From Ignavibacteria bacterium (GTDB lineage Bacteria; Bacteroidota; Ignavibacteria; Tepidaquicellales; Tepidaquicellaceae): a DNA stretch of 64,000 bases. The DNA is taken from contig JADJWZ010000036.1 in assembly GCA_016716125.1 (NCBI GenBank), positions 186,001 to 250,000 of the forward strand. Reading direction: 5' to 3'. The notes below the pieces were generated by a model. That model was not told where the DNA came from and did not search any database. It saw nothing but the letters and a program-made list of their open reading frames with translations. This document shows positions 10,001 to 18,544 of this stretch, in pieces. The translations under genes and the position numbers were made by a program. The stretch's first letter is position 1. Each line of letters starts with the position of its first letter.

Positions 10001-12370
10001 CTTCAAGAGCTGATCTTTGAGCAAAGTTCATCGCTGAAGGAAGCTGAAGACCTGAACCTACATCAAATCTGTTGTTCTCAATATCCAGATTTACAGACCA
10101 GCAGTCCATTGTTGTAATTGCTCCCGGACCTGCTCCGATCAGTGAAGTATATGCAGGGAAGGCTGATGTATTGCTTGCTCCCGTCTGATTGTCAAGATAT
10201 ATGAAGTTTGAAAATCCGCTGTTGAATGTATTTTCATTTCCCGTGTTTCCTATTGTATAACTTCCGATCACTGCATTATCGATATCATGATTATGAAAAC
10301 TCAATGCCGTTCCGCCGTTGGCGCCTGAGTAATTAAATGTATTGTTGGTCAGTACGGCTGAATTTGAGACCTGTATGATTGCGTTTGAGTTCGTGCTTAT
10401 TGATTTTGTGTTGATCGCAATGTGATGGAATGTTGTTGAGTCCGATGCCGGAGTAAATATATTATTATCAATTGTTAAGCTGTTATAATTCTCCACGCTT
10501 GCTCCCCACATGTGACCTGTAAACGTATTGCCGCTCACCATCGTTGTTTTAAAATTGTAATTATTTTTCAATCTCAAAACAGCTGTATTTGCAGCTGCCA
10601 CGTTTGCAAAGCTTCCCTCAAATGTATTTCCTGAAACGGTCAGTATGCCTGCGCCTGCATTCATATCTGAATATTCCACGCCGCCGCCGTTTAACTGATT
10701 ATTGGTAACGTCAACATTGCCGTTATTTCCGAATCTTACTAACACGTCATGGTTGATCGACTGGAATATATTATTGGTAAACAATCCGCCGCCTTCATCC
10801 ACTGAAACCGCTGCCCTGAAATATCTGGGTACGCCGAAGCCGTCATCCAACACTCCCGATACTGTGCTGCCCTGTACGGTAATATTATCTACACCGCCTG
10901 CCGCTACACGGTAGTTTATCCCTCCGCCGTAATTAATACTGATCGCGTTGCGGTTTGAGTATGATCCGAATGTCCCGGCTGCGCTTGAACCGTATGCTTC
11001 GACTGAATCGTTTGTGATCGTAATGTTGTCTATGTTCGTTCCGCTTGCTATCACTGCGCTGTTCAGCTTTGTCATATCCACGCGCATTCTCATATTCTCA
11101 ATCGTTACATCCTGTACTGAAACATCCATTAATGTCGGCTTTCCCGATACCGTTCCGGTGAAGTCCATTACCGGCTTGACTGCCCCTACTCCTTTTATTA
11201 CAAGGCTCTTGTTTACTATCACCTGTTCGTTGTATGTTCCGGGTGATACTTCTATTGTATGACCGCCTAATGTCTGAGCGTCATTTACAGCTGTCTGTAT
11301 GGAACAGAATGACTCGCTGCTGTTTATATTTACTACAAGACCTGCGCCGATATTATTACCGACATCTCTTGTATCGATTGTATTGGTAAGTATATTTCCA
11401 GATAAGGTTATCATGCACGTTGCAGGTGAGTTTCCTCTTCCGAAATAAGTATCTGCAATGTCATTCTGATTTCCGTCTCCGGGATAAGGAAGATGTCCGG
11501 CCTGTCGCTGAATACCTACATCACATCCGCTGACCGTGTTACCGCTGACTGTGTGGCTTGTTCCTTCCATTACTATTCCGAAGCCTTCGCTTGTGCTTGG
11601 CTGTACATATCCGGCTACTGTATTATTCTGTACTACTGTTCCGTTCGGTACGTCCACATTTCCTGCGAGTACTCCTCTTCTGAACACCGCTATACCGGCG
11701 ATATCTCTTAAGTCGGTTATCGCTATCGTTCTTGATACATCGTTATTTTCTATCACCACTCTGCCTGCGCCTGTGGTCAGACCTGAGCCGTTCGGGTTTT
11801 TGATCTCTATTCCAAACCGTCCGTTATTAAGAACCGTGTTATTGCTCACTACATTCTCGCCCGGTCCCTGAAGTCCCACAAGACCGATGCCGTTATCAAA
11901 GTTGTCGTATATGTTATTGTTTGAAATGGTAACGCCTGATGCTGTGCCGTCCTGAAGCTCTACGCCGCAGCAGTTGTTATTGAATACTATGCAGTTGGTT
12001 ATTGTAATGTTTTCTTTCAGTCCGTTCCAGATCACTATACCTCTTGCATTTGACGTATGACCTGAGGCTGTCACCGAATCAAGAAGCACTGTATTGACAG
12101 GACCGTTTGCATAAAATCCGCTGCCGCCGACATTGTTCTGTAACACTACATTGTTTACAGTCAGGTTATTGTTGCCGCCTATTCCGTATATGCCTGCATC
12201 CGTGTTGCCGTTTGTTCCTGCGAAGTTCTGTACCGTAAGTTTTTCGATCGTCACATTTGTAATGCCGTTATTGATCGCTATTCCTCTGCCCATACCGGCA
12301 AGACCTGTTCCGTCCACTACGCAGTTTGTTTTGTCAACTCCGTAAAGTGTAAGGGATTTATCTATTACAA
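6353..12370 (-). repeat. 2538-bp in-gene tandem repeat, ~2.4 copies
   Basis: The same landmark sequence (antisense ATGTCCGGCCTGTCGCTG) occurs at 11490, 8952 and 6417, giving periods of 2538 and 2535 bp. The 3-bp difference is accounted for by one lost codon plus the +1/-1 indels. Copies run about 12370-9833, 9832-7298 and a partial 7297-6353. They differ at only scattered bases, which implies recent duplication or ongoing gene conversion. Copy number in the real genome may be wrong if reads did not span the array. Confidence 0.9.
7106..8308 (-). CDS. Giant beta-helix protein, middle fragment in shifted frame
   Basis: Second piece of the 3069-15221 gene. It is entered through one extra G at 8265-8266 (ACTGGAAACC, against ACTGAAACC in the other copy near 10801). 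It is left through one missing G at 7148/7149 (CTGCAAGTT, against CTGCGAAGTT near 9681). Apart from a few residues at each end and one deleted Ala codon near 7230, it matches the corresponding part of the first fragment almost perfectly, as VDEGGGLFTNNIFQS to NNGITNVTIEKLTVQN. It has no start of its own. Either the assembly has two indel errors in a hard repeat, or the gene is really interrupted. Confidence 0.8.
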   Translation of the reverse strand: MTASAYPDISGQRFPVDEGGGLFTNNIFQSINHDVLVRFGNNGNVDVTNNQLNGGGVEFSDMNAGAGILTVSGNTFEGSFANVAAANTAVLRLKNNYNFKTTMVSGNTFTGHMWGASVENYNSLTIDNNTFTPASDSTTFHHIAINTKSISSNSNAIIQVSNSAVLTNNTFNYSGANGGTALSFHNHDIDNAVIGSYTIGNTGNENTFNSGFSNFIYLDNQTGASNTSAFPAYTSLIGAGPGAITTMDCWSVNLDIENNRFDVGSGLQLPSAMNFAQRSALEAALFHKVDNMCLGNLLYFLPVHNITQNTYYQTIQSSVAAANPNDVIECAEFTYNERVTIDKSLTLYGVDKTNCIVDGTGLGMGRGIAVNNGITNVTIEKLTVQNLQEQTATRMQAYTV

Positions 12371-15221
12371 CTCTTTCGTTGTAAGTCCCGGCGCTTAACT
12401 CAATTACATCTCCGGGATTTGCAGCAGTTATAGCGGGCGCTATTGTAGCGTAAGTTAAACTCTGCGTAATATTTGTAACAGGACCGACACCGGTGCATGA
12501 TCCCGGTACTATCTGAAATCCTGCCGAACCCGGATCGTTATCCGTTCCGTCTGTTAAATACGGAATGAAATTCAGGTTACTTCCGTGCAGCGCTACGACT
12601 GCTGCAGGTACTGAAGTACCATACCAGTTACAGCTTACAGTAATAATTCCGGAAGTTTTATTTAATATCGCTTTATTTGAATAGCCGTTTCCGAAGTGGT
12701 TTTCCTCAACTGTTACTCCTGTCGGAGAATTATTAATTTTATCAAATTCACCAAACCTCAGACCGTTTACAGGTCCGCTGATAAAATTATTCTCTATGAC
12801 AACTCCGGTAAGTGTTGCAGGATCGGAATTATAAGACGGAGAGTCGTCTCTTGCTTTTACAGTAATTGCAGCCGGATTATCAATATTTCCCGCAGTACCT
12901 GTTAAGCCGCAGTTTGTAATTGTACAGTTACGTATTGTTATACCCGAGTAACTGTCATATTTAAGATTTATATCTATACCGTTATTAAAACCATAAGCAG
13001 GATCATTACCGCTGTTATCCATATATACATTTTCAATCAGAGCGTTTCTCAGTTTTTCGAAGTACATTCCCTTTTTAAGATTGTTGCTGAAGTCGGAATT
13101 TCTGATTGTAATTGTATCGAATGTATTTGCAACCGGCGTGGCTGCTGCTACAAATATTCCAAATCCGTTATTAATACCTGTTCCGTTTGTCATCACCTCA
13201 CAACTGTCAAATAATACATTTGTGATAACGTCAGCAGTACCTACTCTCCAGCCGCCGATAATGTTATTATTAAGTTTGCACTTCAATAATGTCAAAGCTC
13301 TTGTGCCGTTTGTGCTGATCAAACCATAGCTGCAGTTAGCTATGCTTTCCACGTTATAAAAACTTGTATTATCCGTAGATGTCCTGAGCCCGTAATTAAA
13401 ATCCGTTACCGTAAGATCTCTGACACTTACACTGGAAGATGAAACAGTAATACCGTCACCGGTGCATGATATTGAAGGCGTCAATATTGTAACACCAGTC
13501 CCGCTGCCGGACACAGTCAGTGATTTATTTACATTTACACTTTCATTGAATGTGCCGGGTCCTATATTAACTGTGTCGCCGACAGCGGTAATACCGATAG
13601 TATTTTGAATGGAAGAGACTGATGTATTTGGGGTATAAAAACTATTTAACGTTACATAGTCATTGTTTGCTTTAACTGATACAAACCCCAGACTATTCCA
13701 GTCTATTTTATGATCTATTTTATCTTCTACCGAAAATAATTGTGTGTTATTTAATCCTGTTCCGTTTGCTCCGCCGAACATAACATTCTGAGCATTGATA
13801 TCGGATGCAGGGACGTTTGTACCGTTGGTGATCAGTCGTATATATTTAGAAAGAGATGTGCTGAAATCAACAGGCGCAGCTCCGTTAAAATTAACTGATG
13901 CGTCACCACCTTCTAAAAGTAATCCTATTCCAGTTCCGTTTACAAAGTTTGTTGCATTATTAACACTGAGTGATACTGTTGCGCTGTTAGTATTAAGATC
14001 ATTATCCCTGACCCATATCGATGTATCGCAGTTTGTAATTGTAACACCGGTCATTGCATACTGACTTGAAGCTGCATTAGAATTATACCCGTCATAATTA
14101 TTTGCAAAAACTCCAACGTTACAGTTTGCAACTACGCCGCCGGTAATTGTTACAGTGCTTGAAGTGGGACAATTCCAGAGATCATATCCTTCGCTTGCTC
14201 CGGTTATATTATTATTATTCAAATTTACTACTACAGCAGTTTGTACCGAACTTATTTCTATTCCTATATTTCTCAATGAACCGCTTACTGTAGTTATCTC
14301 ATTGTTTTCAATAGTATAAGTAGTTGCATTTGAATATGTCAGGTTATGCCAGATTCCGAGCCTGTAAGATTCAATCTCATTGTTGTCTATGGAATGGTTT
14401 GTGCCAAGATCCGGCTGGAAAAAATTTCCTGTCTGGACACCGATTCGCACCCGGGTCATAACATTATTTGTAACTCTTGTATAACAATTATCATACAGCA
14501 GTATACCTATACCAAAGTCCGCCTCTACATTAATATTATCAAAAAGATTATCTGAAATTAAATTATCATATGTCGAAGCCATTCCGTTAAAATAATTGTC
14601 AAAATCTATAGCGGCGTAATTAATATTCTTTATAATGTTATTAGTTACTTTTGTATTTGATAATCCGTCAAAAGCTCCTATAGCTTCAGCAGCGTCTATG
14701 TTAGCGCCGTTAATGTTGACAGAGCTGTTTATTAAAGTATTATCTCCGTCAAAAGTAATCCCGTCAATGATCGATCCGCTGCCGCTTGGAGTAATATAGA
14801 AAAATGTTACAGCTCCGACGAGATACGGATCAGGTTGTGAAGTAGCCGGCTGTATTATTGTTTCAGCTACTCTGATTCCTGTATTTGGATTGATACCGTA
14901 ATTTGCTCCTCTGATCTGGAGAAACTTATTCAGAGTAATATCTTCACGGTAAATTCCCGCATCTATTGTTATGATGTCACCGTTTGTTGCTGCGTTTATA
15001 GCAGCCTGAATTGTAGAATAGTTTGCAGGTACATTTATAATGATCTGCGGCGCGTCCGGTGAAGGAGCATTGCTGATCTTTGTTTGATTGGATTTTACTC
15101 TCTCTTCATCCAAAGCCCTTTTAATTGGCTCACGCAAGTCCTGCTGCGCTGCTAGATCTGCTGAATTTAAAAAAATTGTAAAAATTGCAGTCAGTAAATA
15201 CAAACAGTAAAGTTTTTTCAT
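8256..15221 (-). CDS. Giant exported beta-helix protein, N-terminal fragment
   Basis: First piece of a gene that would encode about 4050 residues if the two indels at 8265 and 7148 are repaired. It starts with a clear signal peptide (MKK, a hydrophobic core, then ADLAAQQ). At residues ~58-95 is the STIQAAINAATNGDIITIDAGIY pattern, known from the N-terminal cap of pectin-lyase-like (DUF1565/NosD) parallel beta-helices; variants recur near 530, 925, 1380 and in later units. From about residue 944 the protein consists of 846-residue units that are almost identical in DNA. The last residues before the stop (SSG) are frameshift product. No catalytic site is evident, so it is best read as a surface or extracellular fibre or adhesin-like protein. 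No Shine-Dalgarno sequence precedes the ATG. Confidence 0.85.
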   Translation of the reverse strand: MKKLYCLYLLTAIFTIFLNSADLAAQQDLREPIKRALDEERVKSNQTKISNAPSPDAPQIIINVPANYSTIQAAINAATNGDIITIDAGIYREDITLNKFLQIRGANYGINPNTGIRVAETIIQPATSQPDPYLVGAVTFFYITPSGSGSIIDGITFDGDNTLINSSVNINGANIDAAEAIGAFDGLSNTKVTNNIIKNINYAAIDFDNYFNGMASTYDNLISDNLFDNINVEADFGIGILLYDNCYTRVTNNVMTRVRIGVQTGNFFQPDLGTNHSIDNNEIESYRLGIWHNLTYSNATTYTIENNEITTVSGSLRNIGIEISSVQTAVVVNLNNNNITGASEGYDLWNCPTSSTVTITGGVVANCNVGVFANNYDGYNSNAASSQYAMTGVTITNCDTSIWVRDNDLNTNSATVSLSVNNATNFVNGTGIGLLLEGGDASVNFNGAAPVDFSTSLSKYIRLITNGTNVPASDINAQNVMFGGANGTGLNNTQLFSVEDKIDHKIDWNSLGFVSVKANNDYVTLNSFYTPNTSVSSIQNTIGITAVGDTVNIGPGTFNESVNVNKSLTVSGSGTGVTILTPSISCTGDGITVSSSSVSVRDLTVTDFNYGLRTSTDNTSFYNVESIANCSYGLISTNGTRALTLLKCKLNNNIIGGWRVGTADVITNVLFDSCEVMTNGTGINNGFGIFVAAATPVANTFDTITIRNSDFSNNLKKGMYFEKLRNALIENVYMDNSGNDPAYGFNNGIDINLKYDSYSGITIRNCTITNCGLTGTAGNIDNPAAITVKARDDSPSYNSDPATLTGVVIENNFISGPVNGLRFGEFDKINNSPTGVTVEENHFGNGYSNKAILNKTSGIITVSCNWYGTSVPAAVVALHGSNLNFIPYLTDGTDNDPGSAGFQIVPGSCTGVGPVTNITQSLTYATIAPAITAANPGDVIELSAGTYNERVVIDKSLTLYGVDKTNCVVDGTGLAGMGRGIAINNGITNVTIEKLTVQNFAGTNGNTDAGIYGIGGNNNLTVNNVVLQNNVGGSGFYANGPVNTVLLDSVTASGHTSNARGIVIWNGLKENITITNCIVFNNNCCGVELQDGTASGVTISNNNIYDNFDNGIGLVGLQGPGENVVSNNTVLNNGRFGIEIKNPNGSGLTTGAGRVVIENNDVSRTIAITDLRDIAGIAVFRRGVLAGNVDVPNGTVVQNNTVAGYVQPSTSEGFGIVMEGTSHTVSGNTVSGCDVGIQRQAGHLPYPGDGNQNDIADTYFGRGNSPATCMITLSGNILTNTIDTRDVGNNIGAGLVVNINSSESFCSIQTAVNDAQTLGGHTIEVSPGTYNEQVIVNKSLVIKGVGAVKPVMDFTGTVSGKPTLMDVSVQDVTIENMRMRVDMTKLNSAVIASGTNIDNITITNDSVEAYGSSAAGTFGSYSNRNAISINYGGGINYRVAAGGVDNITVQGSTVSGVLDDGFGVPRYFRAAVSVDEGGGLFTNNIFQSINHDVLVRFGNNGNVDVTNNQLNGGGVEYSDMNAGAGILTVSGNTFEGSFANVAAANTAVLRLKNNYNFKTTMVSGNTFTGHMWGASVENYNSLTIDNNIFTPASDSTTFHHIAINTKSISTNSNAIIQVSNSAVLTNNTFNYSGANGGTALSFHNHDIDNAVIGSYTIGNTGNENTFNSGFSNFIYLDNQTGASNTSAFPAYTSLIGAGPGAITTMDCWSVNLDIENNRFDVGSGLQLPSAMNFAQRSALEAALFHKVDDMCLGNLLYFLPVHNITQNTFYQTIQSSVAAANPNDVIECAEFTYNERVTIDKSLTLYGVDKTNCVVDGTGLAGMGRGIAINNGITNVTIEKLTVQNFAGTNGNTDAGIYGIGGNNNLTVNNVVLQNNVGGSGFYANGPVNTVLLDSVTASGHTSNARGIVIWNGLKENITITNCIVFNNNCCGVELQDGTASGVTISNNNIYDNFDNGIGLVGLQGPGENVVSNNTLLNNGRFGIEIKNPNGSGLTTGAGRVVIENNDVSRTIAITDLRDIAGIAVFRRGVLAGNVDVPNGTVVQNNTVAGYVQPSTSEGFGIVMEGTSHTVSGNTVSGCDVGIQRQAGHLPYPGDGNQNDIADTYFGRGNSPATCMITLSGNILTNTIDTRDVGNNIGAGLVVNINSSESFCSIQTAVNDAQTLGGHTIEVSPGTYNEQVIVNKSLVIKGVGAVKPVMDFTGTVSGKPTLMDVSVQDVTIENMRMRVDMTKLNSAVIASGTNIDNITITNDSVEAYGSSAAGTFGSYSNRNAISINYGGGINYRVAAGGVDNITVQGSTVSGVLDDGFGVPRYFRAAVSSG

Positions 15222-16050
15222 TAGGTTTATTTTATTTATTTGAAAAAAATTTTAAGTCATTTGAAACTGAATAAACAGAAGATTTACAGGAATTCACACA
15301 AATAATCCTGCCGGAAAATTAAAATAAATTTTCCGGTATTAAAAAATACAATAAATGAGCAAGGTAGATTAAGGCTGATAAACTTAAGGTTCTTCCTTAT
15401 ATAATTTTATAAACTATAAAAGTGTAGAAGTAGGTATTATCTGCTTTAGTCCTTTAATTGGTTTTCATTATTCAGTGTCAATAGAATAAAGAACAATATA
15501 TTAATTTTAATTTAACTATTAATAGAATGTTATATATGAAGACTTTAGGAATTTGTGTGGATCACAGAAATTGGAATAAATGAGTCTTCACTTAAATATT
15601 TGTAAAGACTATGGTGTGTACCGAACGATCATATTGTTTCCCTCATATTTAAAGTGGAAAATTATATAAATAACGAATTTAAAACTGACCGGATCTATTC
15701 AGATCAATAGTATATATATTTCTCCGGGTATATATACTTTTTAAAAATGTTTTTCTAACATAAGTTTTAAAAATTTAAATTCCAAATCATTTTTTATTCC
15801 ACAAGATAAAATATTATGAAAGTTTATAAAAGATTGTTTATAAATTTGATATGAAAAATTAAGATAAAACCTTTTTAAATGCTTCAATATAAAATAAATG
15901 CAGCAAGCTAAAAGCCTGCGGCTACATTTTTCAATTACAAATTTCAAATACTTAAATATAAAATCAATATTTAATTATATTTTATAATATCATCGCTCTT
16001 AATTTGACACTTGAAATTCGTCATTTGTAATTGCTCTTTTGTAATTGCTC
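15222..16050. other. 829-bp intergenic region, no gene seen
   Basis: AT-rich spacer between the start of the giant gene and the end of the aminopeptidase gene. It must hold the giant gene's promoter, but I could not pick it out. Near the aminopeptidase 3' end is a degenerate member of the GCCTGCGGCTAC hairpin family (15902-15925). It is followed by AT-rich repeats of the ATTTGTAATTTGAAATT type (15926-16050), which also flank other exported-protein genes here. A 68-codon ORF at 15741-15947 overlaps these repeats and is not believable. Confidence 0.5.
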
Positions 16051-18324
16051 TTAAGGCGTGATCTTACTCACAAAGTTGTAAGCATTATTATCCGTAATCA
16101 CTGCATCAGCAACATCAATCAACCCGTCTCCGTTTATATCCGTCGGCAGATATCCCAAAGCAAAATTCATAATGTCATTATCTACCAGACTTCCGTCAGC
16201 AAGATCTATTGTACCGTCTTTATCCGCATCTCCATTATATACCGAATATTTTAAAGGTGAATTATCGATCAGGATCAGATTACTGCCGTAAGCTTTTGAA
16301 ACAGAGTCTGTGAAATCGTAATTCAGAACTGAGCCTGTGAATTTCTGTCCCGGTGATCTGCTCCATGTTTCTATCGAATTTCTGTGCTCAAGCTGTATAT
16401 AATAAGGAGCGTCATTGAATACATTCATAAAGGAAAAATTACCGGCGCCTGATGTATTCAAAACTGATTTTGAAGAATCAATCACTTCATAAGGTGAAGA
16501 TGTATTTCTCAGAATTACTGTTATACTGTCCTGAACCATGCTGTTTGAATTTTCATTATAGAATCCCTGTATCAGCGCATTCAGCGTAAGTATTTTTACA
16601 GCAGCGGTCTGAAGTGTTGTAGTTCCCTGTTTGAGTACAATATCATTGTTCGGATCGAACGTAAGTCCGGACGGCTGTCTGTTAAAATTAAATACGAAGC
16701 TCTGATAATTTGCGTCATTCATAACACGGATGCTTGTGTCCGGACCTGAAGTAAAACTGATCTTAACTACAACAGGCATTTTATGGAAAGGCGTATTGGT
16801 CTGTGTCTGTCTGGCTATAAAATTCACGTTCCAGTTTCCGCCTCCTGTATTTACTATGCTGTAATAATTCTGATAAACAGGATGGTTTGGTTCCTTCACC
16901 CATTGATTTATAAACCATGAAAGATCCTGACCGGCAGCATCGCTTATCTTTGCAGTAAAATCATCGGTGACCGCAGCATTATGTTTAAATCCCCCGATGC
17001 TGTCTGTAGCATATGATTTAATAACGCTGAAAAACAAACTGTCTCCCAGTGTATATCTCAGCATATGCAGTACGCATGCGCCTTTGTAGTATGTGATCTG
17101 AGTATTGAACAGTTCGCTTATACTTGGAGTAACGATCGCCCATGAAGGATTGTACATAGCCCAGCCCGGATTTCCCGAAAGATAACTGTTCGCATCTGCA
17201 ACTATATCATTTTTGTATGCTGAATATCCGCCGGTATTTTCATACCAGATTGCTTCAAGATAAGTGGCGAATCCTTCATTGAGCCAGATATCAGCCCATG
17301 TACCACATGTGATCATATCACCGAACCACTGATGCGCGAATTCATGAGAGACAAGATTTTCACCCCAGCAGTTTGTGCACAGACTTGTCAGTGTTTGATT
17401 TTCCATTCCGCCCCAGGTAAACTGACTGTTCAGAGTTGCAAATCCGTTTTTCTCAAAAGCATGCTCTCCGAATTTCTGTGAAAAATATGTCATCATAGAA
17501 AGCACTTTTCCTTTTATTGTAGAAATATTTTCACCTGAATTAAAATAAAATCTTACCGGAACACTGTCAGCAGGATTTGAGATCTTATGCCAGTAAACTA
17601 TATTCAGATTATAATTTGCTTTTCCTGTAAGAACAGTTAAATATGTTGCAACGGGATCTCTGCTTATCCAGTGATAATAGATCGTATCGCCTGTAATAAG
17701 TGAATCGTTAAGTCTGCCGTTTGAACCGAGTCTGACATTTCCCGGCACTCTTGCAGTAATATCAACTGTTGCTTTGTCGCTTGGTTTGTCATAACACGGA
17801 AACCACTTCCTTGCGCCTTCCGGTTCGCAGTCAGTAAATACAAATCCGTTACTTGCATAAAAAGCATTATCAGTAACGTTTTTATGCGAGTAATTAATTT
17901 TTACTTCAGTTGTCTCTCCCGCAGCATAAGTCCTGTCAAGCTGAATTGTTAATAAGTTTGATGAATGCGTAAAGATGACTCCGGATAAACTTACGGAGTT
18001 TATAGTTAATGATGTATTCACCGCATTCAGGATTATTGAGCTCAAAGCGCTGTCAACTCTGAATCTGACTGTTACATTTCCGTTGAAACTTTTCGGATAC
18101 GGTGATATAAAACAGCTTCTTATATCTACATAAATTTTGTAATCCAGTACATCAAAATTGTGAACCGGACTATTTGGGGAATCAAAATTAAATAAATACG
18201 AAAGGTTCGGATTGTTCATCTTTTTCTCTGAACACATTTCCGAACCTTTTGTTAAAATGTCCTGTCCTGACGAATCAGAATTCAATGACATAATTAACAC
18301 AAGAGTAAGAATGATTTTTTTCAT
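16051..18324 (-). CDS. Exported M1-family aminopeptidase with C-terminal dockerin-like module
   Basis: A 757-residue zinc metallopeptidase of the M1 (gluzincin) family, which removes N-terminal amino acids from peptides. A signal peptide is followed by an N-terminal beta domain. The substrate-binding GGMEN motif (family GAMEN) lies near residue 305. The zinc site HEFAH is near 327-331, with the third ligand in NEGFATY near 350. After the peptidase domain (to ~570) comes the shared C-terminal module (IQGFYN, EHRNSIETWS, YDFT, GDADKDGTIDLAD, TDINGDGLIDVAD, end NFVSKITP). The first loop has DAD rather than the usual DVN. The protein probably acts outside the cell or on its surface in peptide use. 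It diverges from the membrane protein at 18537; no Shine-Dalgarno is seen. Confidence 0.93.
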   Translation of the reverse strand: MKKIILTLVLIMSLNSDSSGQDILTKGSEMCSEKKMNNPNLSYLFNFDSPNSPVHNFDVLDYKIYVDIRSCFISPYPKSFNGNVTVRFRVDSALSSIILNAVNTSLTINSVSLSGVIFTHSSNLLTIQLDRTYAAGETTEVKINYSHKNVTDNAFYASNGFVFTDCEPEGARKWFPCYDKPSDKATVDITARVPGNVRLGSNGRLNDSLITGDTIYYHWISRDPVATYLTVLTGKANYNLNIVYWHKISNPADSVPVRFYFNSGENISTIKGKVLSMMTYFSQKFGEHAFEKNGFATLNSQFTWGGMENQTLTSLCTNCWGENLVSHEFAHQWFGDMITCGTWADIWLNEGFATYLEAIWYENTGGYSAYKNDIVADANSYLSGNPGWAMYNPSWAIVTPSISELFNTQITYYKGACVLHMLRYTLGDSLFFSVIKSYATDSIGGFKHNAAVTDDFTAKISDAAGQDLSWFINQWVKEPNHPVYQNYYSIVNTGGGNWNVNFIARQTQTNTPFHKMPVVVKISFTSGPDTSIRVMNDANYQSFVFNFNRQPSGLTFDPNNDIVLKQGTTTLQTAAVKILTLNALIQGFYNENSNSMVQDSITVILRNTSSPYEVIDSSKSVLNTSGAGNFSFMNVFNDAPYYIQLEHRNSIETWSRSPGQKFTGSVLNYDFTDSVSKAYGSNLILIDNSPLKYSVYNGDADKDGTIDLADGSLVDNDIMNFALGYLPTDINGDGLIDVADAVITDNNAYNFVSKITP

Positions 18325-18509
18325 ATTTTATTTTTTAAAGATTCATGAAAACAAGTTATATCATCACTTTATCTTATACTATGACCTGAGTCATTAAATG
18401 AATTTTTTTTTTCTACTTCCGGCTGTTGCTGGTATGTGTACTTCTAAAATACCGAAACGAATATTTTCAAAATTATACTTTATTTATTTCGCAGTATATT
18501 TAAATTAAT

Positions 18510-18544
18510 TGATAATTGATAATTGATAATTGATAATTGATAAT
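18510..18544. repeat. Heptanucleotide tandem repeat (TGATAAT)5
   Basis: Five perfect 7-bp units. Because 7 is not a multiple of 3, the repeat places stop codons (TGA/TAA) in every frame. The downstream gene can therefore start only inside its last unit or after it. Confidence 0.9.

Noticed and set aside
6420..11871. Identical plus-strand ORFs of 72 and 111 codons repeated three times
   Set aside because: They are antisense to the 2538-bp units of the giant gene and repeat only because the real gene does.
15741..15947. 68-codon minus-strand ORF
   Set aside because: It overlaps the degenerate hairpin and AT-rich repeats, with no ribosome site or recognisable composition.
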